Source of the DNA: Ructibacterium gallinarum
GTDB taxonomy: Bacteria > Bacillota > Clostridia > Monoglobales > Monoglobaceae
Assembly: GCF_014982785.1 (NCBI RefSeq)
Contig: NZ_JADCKB010000005.1
Location: 61,062-125,061 of the forward strand
Direction of reading: 5' to 3'
DNA: 64,000 nt
The notes below the pieces were generated by a model, which had not been told where the DNA came from, did no database searches, and saw nothing but the letters and a program-made list of their open reading frames with translations. The position numbers and the translations under genes are program-made. Shown here one piece after another: positions 17,836-26,424 of the stretch (within the stretch, counting starts at the first letter, position 1; each line of letters opens with the position of its first letter).

Positions 17836-17962
17836 AAGAACCAAAGCATGACAATTTATTAGTTTGCAGGACACTTTGCCACATTGGCTGGACATTTCCT
17901 GTGTTCTGTGTTACCCTTTAATAAAAATTTAAAAATTGATGAACACCAAAGGAGTTTCCATT

Positions 17963-19078
17963 ATGAAAAACGAAAAACTGGAAAAAGGCCTTTCCTATTC
18001 TTTAAAACAGGTAGACCGTCTCATGAACGACTTTCCGAATTCTTATCCGGCAGATCAAAGTACAAACTATGTCTATCCGGAAGGAAACGGTAACAGCTGG
18101 ACAGAGGGTTTTTGGCCTGGAATGCTTAACCTGGCTTATGAATTTACTCACGATGCCAAATATCAAACCGCAGCAGAACATGAAGTTCAGATTTTTAAAA
18201 AACGAATTGACAATCAAATTTCCGTAGAACATCATGACCTTGGATTTTTATATACGCCATCCTGTGTGGCCGCATGGAAGCTCTATCATGACGAAGACGC
18301 CAAAGCTGCTGCAGTGGAGGCCGCTAACACCCTACTGCGTCGTTTTCGTCCCATCGGCGGATTCTTACAAGCCTGGGGGCCCATGGATGACGACCCTAAA
18401 AATTACCGCCTTATTATTGATTGTATGCTCAACATCCCTCTTCTGTTCTGGGCAACAGAAGCTACCGGAGACCCCAAATACCGCGAGCATGCCCTCAGCC
18501 ACTTAAACGCCTCTGTTCAAAACGTAATCCGTAAGGATTATACCACATATCACACTTTTTATTTTGATCCTAAAACCGGTGCGCCAGACCGTGGTGTCAC
18601 CCATCAGGGATATTCAGACAATTCTATCTGGGCAAGAGGTCAGGCATGGGGAATCTATGGTCTCGCATTAAGCTATCACTATACTCATGACCCCGCACTG
18701 CTGCCGCTTTACCGTGGGGTTACACAAGTCTTTATTGATAAACTCCCCAAAGACAAAGTACCCTTCTGGGATATGATTTTTACAGACGGAGATGACCAGC
18801 CGCGTGACAGCTCTTCCGCCGCGATTGCCATTTGCGGTATTTTGGAAATGGAAAAATATGAATCTCATCCCGAATTGAAAAGACAAGCAGAGCAAATGAC
18901 CGAATCGCTGATTGACCATTATTTAACTGAGCGTATTCCGGAATCCAACGGCATTTTAACCGATGGTATGTATTCCCGTCCGAACGGTCATGAACCGGAA
19001 TGCAACATTTGGGGCGACTATTTCTTTATGGAAGCTTTAATGCGTCTAAAAAATCCTGATTGGAAAATGTATTGGTAA
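17963..19078 (+). CDS. GH88 unsaturated glucuronyl hydrolase
   Basis: The 371-residue alpha/alpha-barrel protein has no signal peptide. The two catalytic aspartates of Bacillus UGL (Asp88, Asp149) correspond to Asp92 in EHHDLGFLY and Asp153 in LIIDCMLNIP, and the barrel signature SDNSIWARGQAWGIYG is at ~220. The family removes the unsaturated uronic acid left by polysaccharide lyases on glycosaminoglycan, gellan or xanthan oligosaccharides. GH105 enzymes are related, but the residue pattern fits GH88 better. ATG 17963 follows AGGAG at eight bases; ATG 17936 and 17939 lack one. It stands alone, 16 kb from the large glycan locus. Confidence 0.9.
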   Translation: MKNEKLEKGLSYSLKQVDRLMNDFPNSYPADQSTNYVYPEGNGNSWTEGFWPGMLNLAYEFTHDAKYQTAAEHEVQIFKKRIDNQISVEHHDLGFLYTPSCVAAWKLYHDEDAKAAAVEAANTLLRRFRPIGGFLQAWGPMDDDPKNYRLIIDCMLNIPLLFWATEATGDPKYREHALSHLNASVQNVIRKDYTTYHTFYFDPKTGAPDRGVTHQGYSDNSIWARGQAWGIYGLALSYHYTHDPALLPLYRGVTQVFIDKLPKDKVPFWDMIFTDGDDQPRDSSSAAIAICGILEMEKYESHPELKRQAEQMTESLIDHYLTERIPESNGILTDGMYSRPNGHEPECNIWGDYFFMEALMRLKNPDWKMYW

Positions 19079-19100
19079 ATCAATTCCTGCAACAACAAAA

Positions 19101-19403
19101 CCTCTCAAATCAAAACAGCGATTTGAGAGGTCAGACTGTCGAAAAAGTCGTTATACCGCAAGCGAGATGATAAAAGCAAAATGCGCTTCCTTTTCATAAA
19201 CTTTATGTTGTCGTATAAAATGACGCCGGATTCATTGAGAAACCGGCGTCATTGCTTGCTTTTCCCGCAATCGCTCTCTACCGTACCTTTGTACGCCGAC
19301 GAAAGCAATTGCGGAAAATCTAACTTCCTTTTTCGGCATCTGCCAGCGTGTCGATACTTTATCGACACGCTGACCTCTCAAATCAAAACAGCGATTTGAG
19401 AGG
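19101..19403. repeat. Hairpin-rich intergenic cassette with 30-bp direct repeats
   Basis: A 30-base sequence, itself a hairpin (CCTCTCAAATC / GATTTGAGAGG with an 8-base loop), occurs exactly twice in the same orientation, at 19101-19130 and 19374-19403. The intervening 243 bases contain a perfect 11-bp stem (AATGACGCCGG, 19219-19253), an imperfect long stem (TTTTCCCGCAATCGCT with its near-complement, ~19262-19318) and a perfect 12-bp stem (CAGCGTGTCGAT, 19344-19372). No ORF is convincing. It lies between the convergent GH88 and cyclophilin genes. The outer copies can act as terminators: the second is followed by TTTTCTTTT on the plus strand and the first by TTTTGTTGTTG on the minus strand. 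Confidence 0.75.
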
Positions 19404-19412
19404 TTTTCTTTT
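19374..19412 (+). terminator. Terminator formed by second copy of the 30-bp hairpin
   Basis: An 11-bp perfect stem followed by TTTTCTTTT, in the plus direction, downstream of the GH88 gene and the hairpin cassette. It reaches the end of the convergent cyclophilin gene. Confidence 0.6.
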
Positions 19413-20013
19413 ATTGAGAAATAATTTCCATACTTTTAATTACAATTGGGGTAATCGGCTTATCCGCATTATCCCGGGGTGTTTTCAAAAACTCATCTAC
19501 CGTTTCCATTCCTTCAGTAACCCGCCCAAAAGCCGCATATTCTCCATCTAAATGCGGCGCTGTATCATAACAGATAAAAAACTGGCTGGAAGCTGAATCC
19601 ATATCGTTTGGCTGCCGCGCCATGGACACCACACCCCGAGTATGCGATAGTGTGTTTTTTGAATATCCATTGGCCGCGAATTCACCTTTTATCGTCTTTT
19701 CACTACCACCGGTACCATTTCCATTGGGATCACCGCCCTGCGCCATAAAACCATCGATGATCCGGTGAAATGTCAAGCCATTATAGAACCCGGACTGTAC
19801 CAAGTTTAAAAAGTTTTCCGCTGTTTCCGGGGCATACTGCGGGGCCGTTTCAATCGTAAATGTTTTACCGTTTTCCATGGTGACCAGGACTTTTTGCGGC
19901 TGAGAAAAATCGATGCCACCGTTACCGCTTTCCTGTTTATCTCCACAGCCGGATACCGCCAGACATACTGCCGCAGCAAGACACAATATAATTATTTTCT
20001 TCCATTTTTGCAT
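19411..20013 (-). CDS. Cyclophilin-type peptidyl-prolyl cis-trans isomerase, lipoprotein
   Basis: The 200-residue product starts at ATG 20013 after GGAGGGAAAGCA; the frame is open to 20181 but without protein-like sequence. A signal peptide with lipobox (AVSGC, Cys23) puts it on the outer face of the membrane. The cyclophilin domain (~40-198) shows FHRIIDGFMAQGGDPNGNGTGG (split: FHRII near 85 and GGDP near 97), SMAR, and SSQFFI, the core active-site Arg and Phe residues. It should speed folding of secreted proteins. It is monocistronic with its own promoter. Confidence 0.93.
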   Translation of the reverse strand: MQKWKKIIILCLAAAVCLAVSGCGDKQESGNGGIDFSQPQKVLVTMENGKTFTIETAPQYAPETAENFLNLVQSGFYNGLTFHRIIDGFMAQGGDPNGNGTGGSEKTIKGEFAANGYSKNTLSHTRGVVSMARQPNDMDSASSQFFICYDTAPHLDGEYAAFGRVTEGMETVDEFLKTPRDNADKPITPIVIKSMEIISQ

Positions 20014-20044
20014 TGCTTTCCCTCCGTAAATCCAGTTTGCCCCC

Positions 20045-20073
20045 ATATTACAACGTCTGTCTTCATTTGTCAA
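20045..20073 (-). promoter_or_regulatory. Promoter of the cyclophilin lipoprotein
   Basis: Minus strand TTGACA (20068-20073), 17-base spacer and TAATAT (20045-20050), some 30 bases before the start codon. Confidence 0.6.
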
Positions 20074-20169
20074 GCAAAAAGCTGTCAAATTTTGCAAAAC
20101 GCATAAAAATGTATCTCCGATCTCCATGTGTATAAATGTGAAGAATCTGTAAAAACTTTTAAAATAAAC

Positions 20170-20198
20170 TTGTTTTTTCATTTATGCTATGATATAAT
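20170..20198 (+). promoter_or_regulatory. Promoter of ftsH
   Basis: TTGTTT (20170-20175), 17-base spacer, perfect TATAAT (20193-20198); the GTG start of ftsH is 60 bases downstream. Confidence 0.65.
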
Positions 20199-20258
20199 AT
20201 TGACTTAATTGAATACAATAGTTTCCAGTTATAGTTTTGGCAATTAGGAGGAGATTGA

Positions 20259-22214
20259 GTGAAGAGATATATCAAAGGAATCGGCTTCTACGTTTTGCTC
20301 TTTTTGATTATCATAATGATTTTTGCACTGACTTCCATGCCCGGGAAGCAGTCCAAAGAGATTTATTCTGACTTGATACTGAAAATCCAACAGGAGCAGG
20401 TGACGGAGCTCTCCGTTGTCGATAATGTAGCAACCGCCCAATTAAAAGATGGGAGTACCATTTCCGTTGAGGTGCCTGGATATAACACCTTAAAAGCAGA
20501 TGCGGGAGAATCCATGCAGAAACAAATCAATGAAGGGACCCTAAAAGTAGAAACGCCCCTTCCCTACAGTCCGCCGTGGTGGCTGACTCTTCTTCCCACC
20601 GTCGGGCTTTTGGTAATATTTATTGTCTTTTGGTTTATGTTCATGCAGCAAGCTGGAGGCGGAGGCGGGGGCCGCGGCGTTATGAACTTTGGAAAAAGCA
20701 AAGCCAAAGTTTCTATGGACGGCAAAACCAAGAAAACCTTCGCTGATGTTGCTGGAGCAGACGAAGAAAAAGATGAACTCAAGGAAATTGTGGATTTCCT
20801 CAAGGGTCCGGAACGGTACCGGCAATTAGGCGCCCGTATCCCCAAGGGAGTGCTTTTGGTAGGACCTCCTGGAACTGGTAAAACTTTGCTTGCCAAGGCA
20901 GTAGCCGGTGAAGCAGGCGTTCCGTTTTTCTCTATTTCCGGATCGGATTTTGTAGAGATGTTTGTCGGGGTCGGCGCCTCCAGAGTCCGCGACCTGTTTG
21001 AAAACGCAAAGAAAAATGCCCCCTGCATTATCTTTATTGATGAAATTGATGCCGTTGGTCGGCACCGCGGCGCTGGGCTTGGCGGCGGACATGATGAACG
21101 CGAACAGACCTTAAACCAACTTCTGGTTGAAATGGACGGTTTTGGTGCGAACGAAGGCGTCATTATTATTGCCGCCACCAATCGACCTGACATTTTGGAT
21201 CCGGCTCTGCTCCGTCCGGGACGGTTTGACCGGCAGGTAGTTGTAGATTCTCCGGACGTGAAAGGTCGAGAAGCTATTTTGGAGGTACACTCTAAAGGCA
21301 AACCCCTTGCCAAAGATGTTGACCTTTCTGTCATTGCCAAAACAACCGTAGGATTTTCCGGTGCTGATCTGGAAAATCTGATGAACGAAGCTGCGCTTTC
21401 CGCAGCCAGAAAAAATCAAAGCGAAATTTTCATGCTGGATTTAGAAGAATCAATCATGAAGGTCATTGCCGGTCCTGAAAAGAAATCCCGGCAGGTTCCG
21501 GAACGCGCCAAAAAGCTTACCGCATTTCATGAAGCAGGTCATGCGGTGGTATCAAAAATGCTGCCCACGCAGGACAGGGTTCATCAGGTCTCCATTATTC
21601 CCCGGGGTCGCGCCGGAGGATATACCTTATCTCTTCCAAAAGAGGATACCTTCTATCATTCTAAAACTGAAATGCTGGAAGAGATTGTGGTTCTTCTGGG
21701 AGGACGAGTGGCTGAACAGCTGGTATTAAGCGATATCAGCACTGGTGCCTCAAACGACATTGAAAGAGCCACCAGCCTGGCAAAATCCATGGTGACCCGT
21801 TATGGAATGAGCGAAAAACTGGGAGCACGTACCTTTGGCGATCAAAACAACGAAGTATTCATTGGATTGGATTACGGACACACGGTGGATTACAGTCAGG
21901 AAACTGCCGCACTGATCGATGAAGAAATAAAACGGATTATTGATGAATGCTACGAACGCTGCACGCAGATTCTCACAGAACACATGGATCATCTTCACAA
22001 AGTAGCAGAATTGCTGCTGGAAAAAGAAAAAATTGAAGGTGATGAATTTGACGCGATTTTTGCATCACAAAATCCGGAAGCAGTAGATGCTGCACTTGAT
22101 GTAGTTGCAGATCTCCCCAATAACGGTAAAACATTACAAACACAGGAACAAACTCTGCAATCAGAAGGAGAAGGTACTGATTCTGATTTTGATTCCAATT
22201 CAACACAATCATAG
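20259..22214 (+). CDS. ftsH: ATP-dependent zinc metalloprotease FtsH
   Basis: This 651-residue membrane protease has two N-terminal transmembrane helices (~7-24 and ~108-129) flanking a small external domain. The AAA domain has Walker A GPPGTGKT (202-209), Walker B IIFIDEID (257-264) and the second region of homology ATNRPDILD. The M41 protease domain has zinc ligands HEAGH (424-428). It degrades misfolded membrane and regulatory proteins. The start is GTG 20259, seven bases after AGGAGG. The last ~45 residues are Gln/Ser/Asp-rich and variable, as in other family members. It is followed by a terminator. Confidence 0.97.
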   Translation: MKRYIKGIGFYVLLFLIIIMIFALTSMPGKQSKEIYSDLILKIQQEQVTELSVVDNVATAQLKDGSTISVEVPGYNTLKADAGESMQKQINEGTLKVETPLPYSPPWWLTLLPTVGLLVIFIVFWFMFMQQAGGGGGGRGVMNFGKSKAKVSMDGKTKKTFADVAGADEEKDELKEIVDFLKGPERYRQLGARIPKGVLLVGPPGTGKTLLAKAVAGEAGVPFFSISGSDFVEMFVGVGASRVRDLFENAKKNAPCIIFIDEIDAVGRHRGAGLGGGHDEREQTLNQLLVEMDGFGANEGVIIIAATNRPDILDPALLRPGRFDRQVVVDSPDVKGREAILEVHSKGKPLAKDVDLSVIAKTTVGFSGADLENLMNEAALSAARKNQSEIFMLDLEESIMKVIAGPEKKSRQVPERAKKLTAFHEAGHAVVSKMLPTQDRVHQVSIIPRGRAGGYTLSLPKEDTFYHSKTEMLEEIVVLLGGRVAEQLVLSDISTGASNDIERATSLAKSMVTRYGMSEKLGARTFGDQNNEVFIGLDYGHTVDYSQETAALIDEEIKRIIDECYERCTQILTEHMDHLHKVAELLLEKEKIEGDEFDAIFASQNPEAVDAALDVVADLPNNGKTLQTQEQTLQSEGEGTDSDFDSNSTQS

Positions 22215-22231
22215 GACATTCCCGTACAACT

Positions 22232-22262
22232 CACAGATTCTTATAGAATCTGTGGGTTTTAT
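22232..22262 (+). terminator. Terminator after ftsH
   Basis: Perfect 10-bp stem CACAGATTCT / AGAATCTGTG with a 3-base loop followed by GGTTTTAT. Confidence 0.65.
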
Positions 22263-22326
22263 CTTGCGGTTCATGCATGGAGATAGAAAACCATACATAA
22301 AATAAAACAAAGAAAGAGGTGAGCTC

Positions 22327-23172
22327 ATGAACAAACTAACTTTGGAATGTCGAGCCAAAATTAATTTAGCCATTGACGTTATCGGCAAGCGCGCGGACGG
22401 ATATCATGATGTAGAAATGATTTTACAGGAGGTACCACTGGCAGACAGGTTGACACTGCAGCTACGCGGTGACCAGGACATCCGCTTGACTTCCAATCTT
22501 TCTTCTCTTCCTCTGGGTGAAGAAAATCTGGCCTACCAGGCCGCGCAAATATTCTTCAGAAGACTTGGACAGCCTAGCGGCGTTGATATTCATATTGAAA
22601 AACGAATTCCCATGGGCGCCGGTATGGGCGGCGGAAGCGCCGATGCTGCCGGCACACTAAAAGGTCTCAATGCCATATTTGGTCAGCCTTTTGAAACCGA
22701 TAAACTAATGGAGCTGGGCGCCGATTTGGGCGCCGATGTACCTTTCTGCATTATGGGAGGCTGTGCCTTGGCACAAGGGATCGGCGAGATACTAACGCCT
22801 CTTCCGATGCCACCGGCCATGAAATGTGTGATTGCAAAGCCAGAGCCTTCTGTATCCACAAAGTGGGTCTATGAGCACCTCGATTACACTAAAAAACCTG
22901 AAAATCTCAGCGTTTCCTGTGTTGCAGAAGGAATTCGCAACGGCGACCTTTCTGCTATTTGTCAAAACGCGGCCAATATTTTAGAAACCGTAACCATTCC
23001 AGCCTATCCTGTGGTTGGCTGGCTGAAACAGGCACTTAGCGAAGCAGGCGCTGTTCTCTCTCTGATGAGCGGAAGCGGTTCCGCTGTTTTCGGCCTGTTC
23101 CGCAGCACAGAAGAAGCGGAAAAAGGAGCGGCTCTAGCCCGTCAATACACCAATGATATTTTTATTATATAA
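22327..23172 (+). CDS. ispE: 4-diphosphocytidyl-2-C-methyl-D-erythritol kinase
   Basis: The 281-residue GHMP kinase phosphorylates CDP-ME in the non-mevalonate isoprenoid pathway. Seen are the substrate region AKINLAIDVIGKRADGYHDVEM (split: AKINLAI at 10, DGYH at 23), the ATP loop PMGAGMGGGSAD (~97-108), DVPFC (~140) and the C-terminal MSGSGSAVFGLF. AGAGGTGAGCTC precedes ATG 22327. A strong terminator follows. Confidence 0.96.
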   Translation: MNKLTLECRAKINLAIDVIGKRADGYHDVEMILQEVPLADRLTLQLRGDQDIRLTSNLSSLPLGEENLAYQAAQIFFRRLGQPSGVDIHIEKRIPMGAGMGGGSADAAGTLKGLNAIFGQPFETDKLMELGADLGADVPFCIMGGCALAQGIGEILTPLPMPPAMKCVIAKPEPSVSTKWVYEHLDYTKKPENLSVSCVAEGIRNGDLSAICQNAANILETVTIPAYPVVGWLKQALSEAGAVLSLMSGSGSAVFGLFRSTEEAEKGAALARQYTNDIFII

Positions 23173-23178
23173 TTTTAA

Positions 23179-23225
23179 ATACCCGCATTATTCAGATAAA
23201 ATTTGGATAATGCGGGTATATTTTC
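23179..23225 (+). terminator. Terminator after ispE
   Basis: Near-perfect 14-bp stem ATACCCGCATTATTC / GATAATGCGGGTAT with TATTTTCTT after it. Confidence 0.7.
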
Positions 23226-23263
23226 TTATCTGCAGGCTCATACTATCACTGAGGTGATAAATC

Positions 23264-24079
23264 GTGAGAGAAAACAGGAAAAAGGAAAGTATTTTTGCAA
23301 AACGTGGATTTTTTATTACATTAATTGTAATTACCGCCGTAATGGTCATTGCTGTTGTCATGAACTTAATCATGCCCGATGACACGGAAAAGGACACCTT
23401 TGATCCCAACGCATGGCAAAGCGCAGTCGAACAGTCGGCCAAAACCTCCGAAAACACCAAGGCTGTCAGTTCCACTGCCATACCGTCTGAAGAAAAAGCC
23501 AACAGCAGTCAAAACGCCTCCAATCAAACACCCGGTTCGGTTCCAGGAGGAACAAACACACCTGCCGCCCAAACATGGGGAGAAGACAAAGAAGAACCCG
23601 CCCCCTCCTCTTCGGTCGCTCCATCCAGCACGAATACAGCAAACGGGAAAATTCTACTAGAGAAGCCAGTATCCGGTGCAATTATAAAGGATTATTCCGC
23701 AGATGAACTGGTATATTCAGAAACCATGCAAGATTGGCGGGTACACGAAGGCATTGATTTTGCCGCGGAAGAAGGCACGGATGTCAAAGCAGCCGCTGAT
23801 GGCACAGTACAGTCTATAGACGAAAACGGTATGCTGGGCACCTGTGTGATTTTGAAACATTCTGACGGCACACAAACACTTTACGGTAATCTTCAGGAAA
23901 ACAGCGGTCCTCCCATAGGCACGGAAGTCAAAACCGGAGATACCATAGGCAAAGCCGGCAAAACCGCAGCATTAGAAATCATGGATCCGGCACATATTCA
24001 TTTTGAGGTCATTGTCAGCGAAAAAAGCGTCAATCCGCACGATTATTTTGGAGAATCCTCTAATACTGAAACTGAATAA
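23264..24079 (+). CDS. Membrane-anchored M23 family peptidase (LytM-like, possibly SpoIIQ)
   Basis: The 271-residue protein starts at GTG 23264 after GAGGTGATAAATC. It has a cytoplasmic basic tail, one transmembrane helix (~15-36), a Ser/Thr/Pro/Asn-rich linker (~45-125) and a LytM domain (~130-265). Both zinc motifs are complete: H-x3-D in VHEGIDFAA and HxH in AHIHFEV, so it may be an active endopeptidase. The layout (short tail, one helix, linker, C-terminal LytM domain) fits clostridial SpoIIQ, the mother cell-forespore channel partner, but a housekeeping wall hydrolase is equally possible. It is flanked by terminators and so stands alone. Confidence 0.85.
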   Translation: MRENRKKESIFAKRGFFITLIVITAVMVIAVVMNLIMPDDTEKDTFDPNAWQSAVEQSAKTSENTKAVSSTAIPSEEKANSSQNASNQTPGSVPGGTNTPAAQTWGEDKEEPAPSSSVAPSSTNTANGKILLEKPVSGAIIKDYSADELVYSETMQDWRVHEGIDFAAEEGTDVKAAADGTVQSIDENGMLGTCVILKHSDGTQTLYGNLQENSGPPIGTEVKTGDTIGKAGKTAALEIMDPAHIHFEVIVSEKSVNPHDYFGESSNTETE

Positions 24080-24115
24080 GAAAAATCACCGGCCGCGGCC
24101 GGTGATTTTTCTTTT
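24080..24115. terminator. Bidirectional terminator
   Basis: Perfect palindrome GAAAAATCACCGGCC / GGCCGGTGATTTTTC (24080-24111), between the M23 gene and the convergent nagA, with A and T tracts that serve both strands. Confidence 0.8.
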
Positions 24116-24147
24116 CTTCTCTATATCCTAAAAACACAGCGTACTCC

Positions 24148-25251
24148 TTATATTTTTTGTCCACGGATATAAACAGCATGAATTTTGAGATCATCATCCA
24201 TAATAACAAAATTTGCAAACTTGCCCGGTTCCAACGTCCCCATTTGATCAAGAACCCCCAGTTCTGCGGCAGGATTATACGTTGCCGACCGAACCGCACT
24301 TTCCAAAGGGATTCCACAGGCAACGGTATGCCGCATACAGTCAAATAGGTTGGTAGCAGATCCGGCAATGGTTCCATCTTTTAACAAAGCACGGTTTCCA
24401 GTCACCTGAACCGGCTGACCTCCCAGAGAATAAAGTCCGTCCTCCAGTCCTACTGCCATCATACTGTCACTGATTAAAATAACATGCTCTCCCCCAAACA
24501 ACTTATACACCGCCCGAATAACAGAGTCAGCAATGTGGATACCGTCACAAATCAGCTCCACATTTGCCCCTGCATCTGCCGCGGCACCTACCACCCCGGG
24601 CGCTCTGTGAGTAAATGGTGGCATGGCATTAAACAGATGGGTTACATGAGAGGCTCCTGCCGCAAACGCCTGCATAGCAGTATCATAATCCGCCGTAGTA
24701 TGCGCTAAAGAAACGACTGCTTCCCCAGAAACTTCGGCAATAAACTTCTCAGCTCCCGCAAGCTCCGGTGCAATATCAACCAACTTAATTTTCCCCGAAG
24801 CGGCTTTTTGCAGCCGCCGGTACAGCGCAATATCCGGCTCTTTTAAATAGGCAGGGTTCTGTGCGCCTTTTTTTTCTTTGGAGAAAAAAGGGCCTTCCAT
24901 ATTAATCCCGCAGAAGACTGCACCCTTGTCCCATTGAAAATCTGATGCATTTTGAAATACCCGTATTAAAGTTTCTTCTGGCAAAGTCATGGACGCTGGC
25001 GCAATACCGGTAACACCATTACGCGCCTGGTATTCAGCGATTGCTTGAAACGCTTCTTTCGTTCCGTCACAAAAATCGTAGCCCACACAGCCATGAAAAT
25101 GCAAATCAATAAGCCCTGGGATTATCATCATTCCCTGGACATCCCATACCTGCCCGGAGCCCTTATCTGTCAGTATTTCGCCTTCAAAAGAGAGCTCTCC
25201 CGGGACAAAGGTAAAATCCGGTGAAAAAATTCTGGCGTTTTTAATAATCAT
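24148..25251 (-). CDS. nagA: N-acetylglucosamine-6-phosphate deacetylase
   Basis: The 367-residue amidohydrolase-fold enzyme deacetylates GlcNAc-6-P in amino sugar recycling. Motifs: LIDLHFHGCVGYDF (~48-61) with HxH, the metal Glu in INMEGPFFS (~118), HTTADYD (~183), HLFNAMPPFTHR (~205) and the catalytic Asp in LISDSMMA (~260). AGGAGCAGAGAAA precedes the start. It begins 25 bases downstream of cysK and is probably co-transcribed with it; nagB is not in the window. Confidence 0.94.
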   Translation of the reverse strand: MIIKNARIFSPDFTFVPGELSFEGEILTDKGSGQVWDVQGMMIIPGLIDLHFHGCVGYDFCDGTKEAFQAIAEYQARNGVTGIAPASMTLPEETLIRVFQNASDFQWDKGAVFCGINMEGPFFSKEKKGAQNPAYLKEPDIALYRRLQKAASGKIKLVDIAPELAGAEKFIAEVSGEAVVSLAHTTADYDTAMQAFAAGASHVTHLFNAMPPFTHRAPGVVGAAADAGANVELICDGIHIADSVIRAVYKLFGGEHVILISDSMMAVGLEDGLYSLGGQPVQVTGNRALLKDGTIAGSATNLFDCMRHTVACGIPLESAVRSATYNPAAELGVLDQMGTLEPGKFANFVIMDDDLKIHAVYIRGQKI

Positions 25252-25276
25252 TTTCTCTGCTCCTCTCGCTTATTAT

Positions 25277-26197
25277 CTAATCATCCAAGGACAAATACCG
25301 CTCCCCCGTATCCGGCAGAAGCACTACAATATTTTTTCCAGCATAATCCGGTCTTCCCGCAAGCTGTGAAGCAGCCCATAATGCGGCACCGGAAGAAATC
25401 CCGGCAAGAATTCCCTCCGTTTGTGCCAACGCTTTCCGAACGTTGGTCGCCCCCGCTCCCGGCACTTTGATCACTTCATCATAGATGGCAGTGTTTAACG
25501 TTTCCGGCACAAAACCAGCCCCAATTCCCTGAATTGTATGCGCACCCGGTTTGCCTCCGGAAAGAACAGGAGAATCTGCCGGTTCTGCCGCAATTATTTT
25601 AATATTGGGATTCTTTTCTTTTAAAAACGCACCCACTCCAGAAATGGTTCCTCCGGTACCTACTCCAGCTACAAAAGCATCAACTTTGCCCTCTGTATCC
25701 TCCCAAATTTCCGGACCTGTCGTCAAATAATGAATCTCTGGGTTCGCCGGATTGGTAAATTGCCCGGCAAGAAAACTGTCCGGTATCTCTTTGGCCAGCT
25801 CTTGTGCTTTTTCAATCGCGCCTTTCATACCTCTACCGCCCTCAGTTAAAACAATCTCTGCCCCATACGCACGGATTAATCGCTGACGTTCTACGCTCAT
25901 GGTTTCAGGCATGGTAATGATTACCCGATACCCGCGCATTGCTCCAACAGCAGCAAGACCTATTCCTGTATTCCCACTGGTGGGTTCAATAATCACACTG
26001 CCTTTATGCAGCATCCCTTTCCGTTCAGCATCTTCCACCATATATTTTGCGACCCGGTCTTTCACACTGCCTGCTGGATTAAAATATTCCAATTTGGCAA
26101 GTAGAACGGCCGGAATGTCATACTTTTTTTGATACCGCTCCAACTTCAAAAGTGGGGTTTTCCCAATTAAATCTATCATTGACGTTGCTATTTTCAT
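25277..26197 (-). CDS. cysK: Cysteine synthase (O-acetylserine sulfhydrylase A)
   Basis: The 306-residue PLP enzyme makes cysteine from O-acetylserine and sulfide. The PLP lysine lies in [14 protein letters not shown] (~40), [10 protein letters not shown] is the substrate loop (~67), and the phosphate cup is [10 protein letters not shown] (~170). ATG 26197 is favoured over ATG 26209 because GGAGAACGGT lies between them. The gene has a strong promoter and shares its transcript with nagA. No T-box or S-box leader was seen in the 60 bases between promoter and start. Confidence 0.95.
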   Translation of the reverse strand: MKIATSMIDLIGKTPLLKLERYQKKYDIPAVLLAKLEYFNPAGSVKDRVAKYMVEDAERKGMLHKGSVIIEPTSGNTGIGLAAVGAMRGYRVIITMPETMSVERQRLIRAYGAEIVLTEGGRGMKGAIEKAQELAKEIPDSFLAGQFTNPANPEIHYLTTGPEIWEDTEGKVDAFVAGVGTGGTISGVGAFLKEKNPNIKIIAAEPADSPVLSGGKPGAHTIQGIGAGFVPETLNTAIYDEVIKVPGAGATNVRKALAQTEGILAGISSGAALWAASQLAGRPDYAGKNIVVLLPDTGERYLSLDD

Positions 26198-26258
26198 ACC
26201 GTTCTCCATTCTGCCGTTTTACACCGGCTAATTATTTTCATTTGAACCTGCTAAAATC

Positions 26259-26286
26259 ATTATAAACAATTGAGTCTGCTTGTCAA
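26259..26286 (-). promoter_or_regulatory. Promoter of cysK-nagA
   Basis: Minus strand TTGACA (26281-26286) and TATAAT (26259-26264), both perfect, with a 16-base spacer. Confidence 0.7.
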
Positions 26287-26329
26287 GGGGAAGAAAGGTT
26301 TCTGGTATAATTTTGTGAATTTCTCCATA

Positions 26330-26358
26330 TTTACCTTTATCACAAAATCTGATATACT
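26330..26358 (+). promoter_or_regulatory. Promoter of the methyltransferase gene
   Basis: TTTACC (26330-26335), 17-base spacer, TATACT (26353-26358), divergent from the cysK promoter. Confidence 0.5.
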
Positions 26359-26424
26359 GATGAAAAACATGAAATTTGCTTTCGGCCCTACTTTGCCGCC
26401 GAACCGCTTTCAAAGGAGATACCT

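Noticed and set aside
19101..19403. CRISPR array
   Set aside because: Only two repeat copies, no regular spacers, no cas genes, and the repeat is a terminator-like palindrome.
20564..21340. 258-codon Ser/Pro-rich frame antisense to ftsH
   Set aside because: Shadow frame of a strongly conserved gene; composition reflects the complement of Gly/Ala codons.
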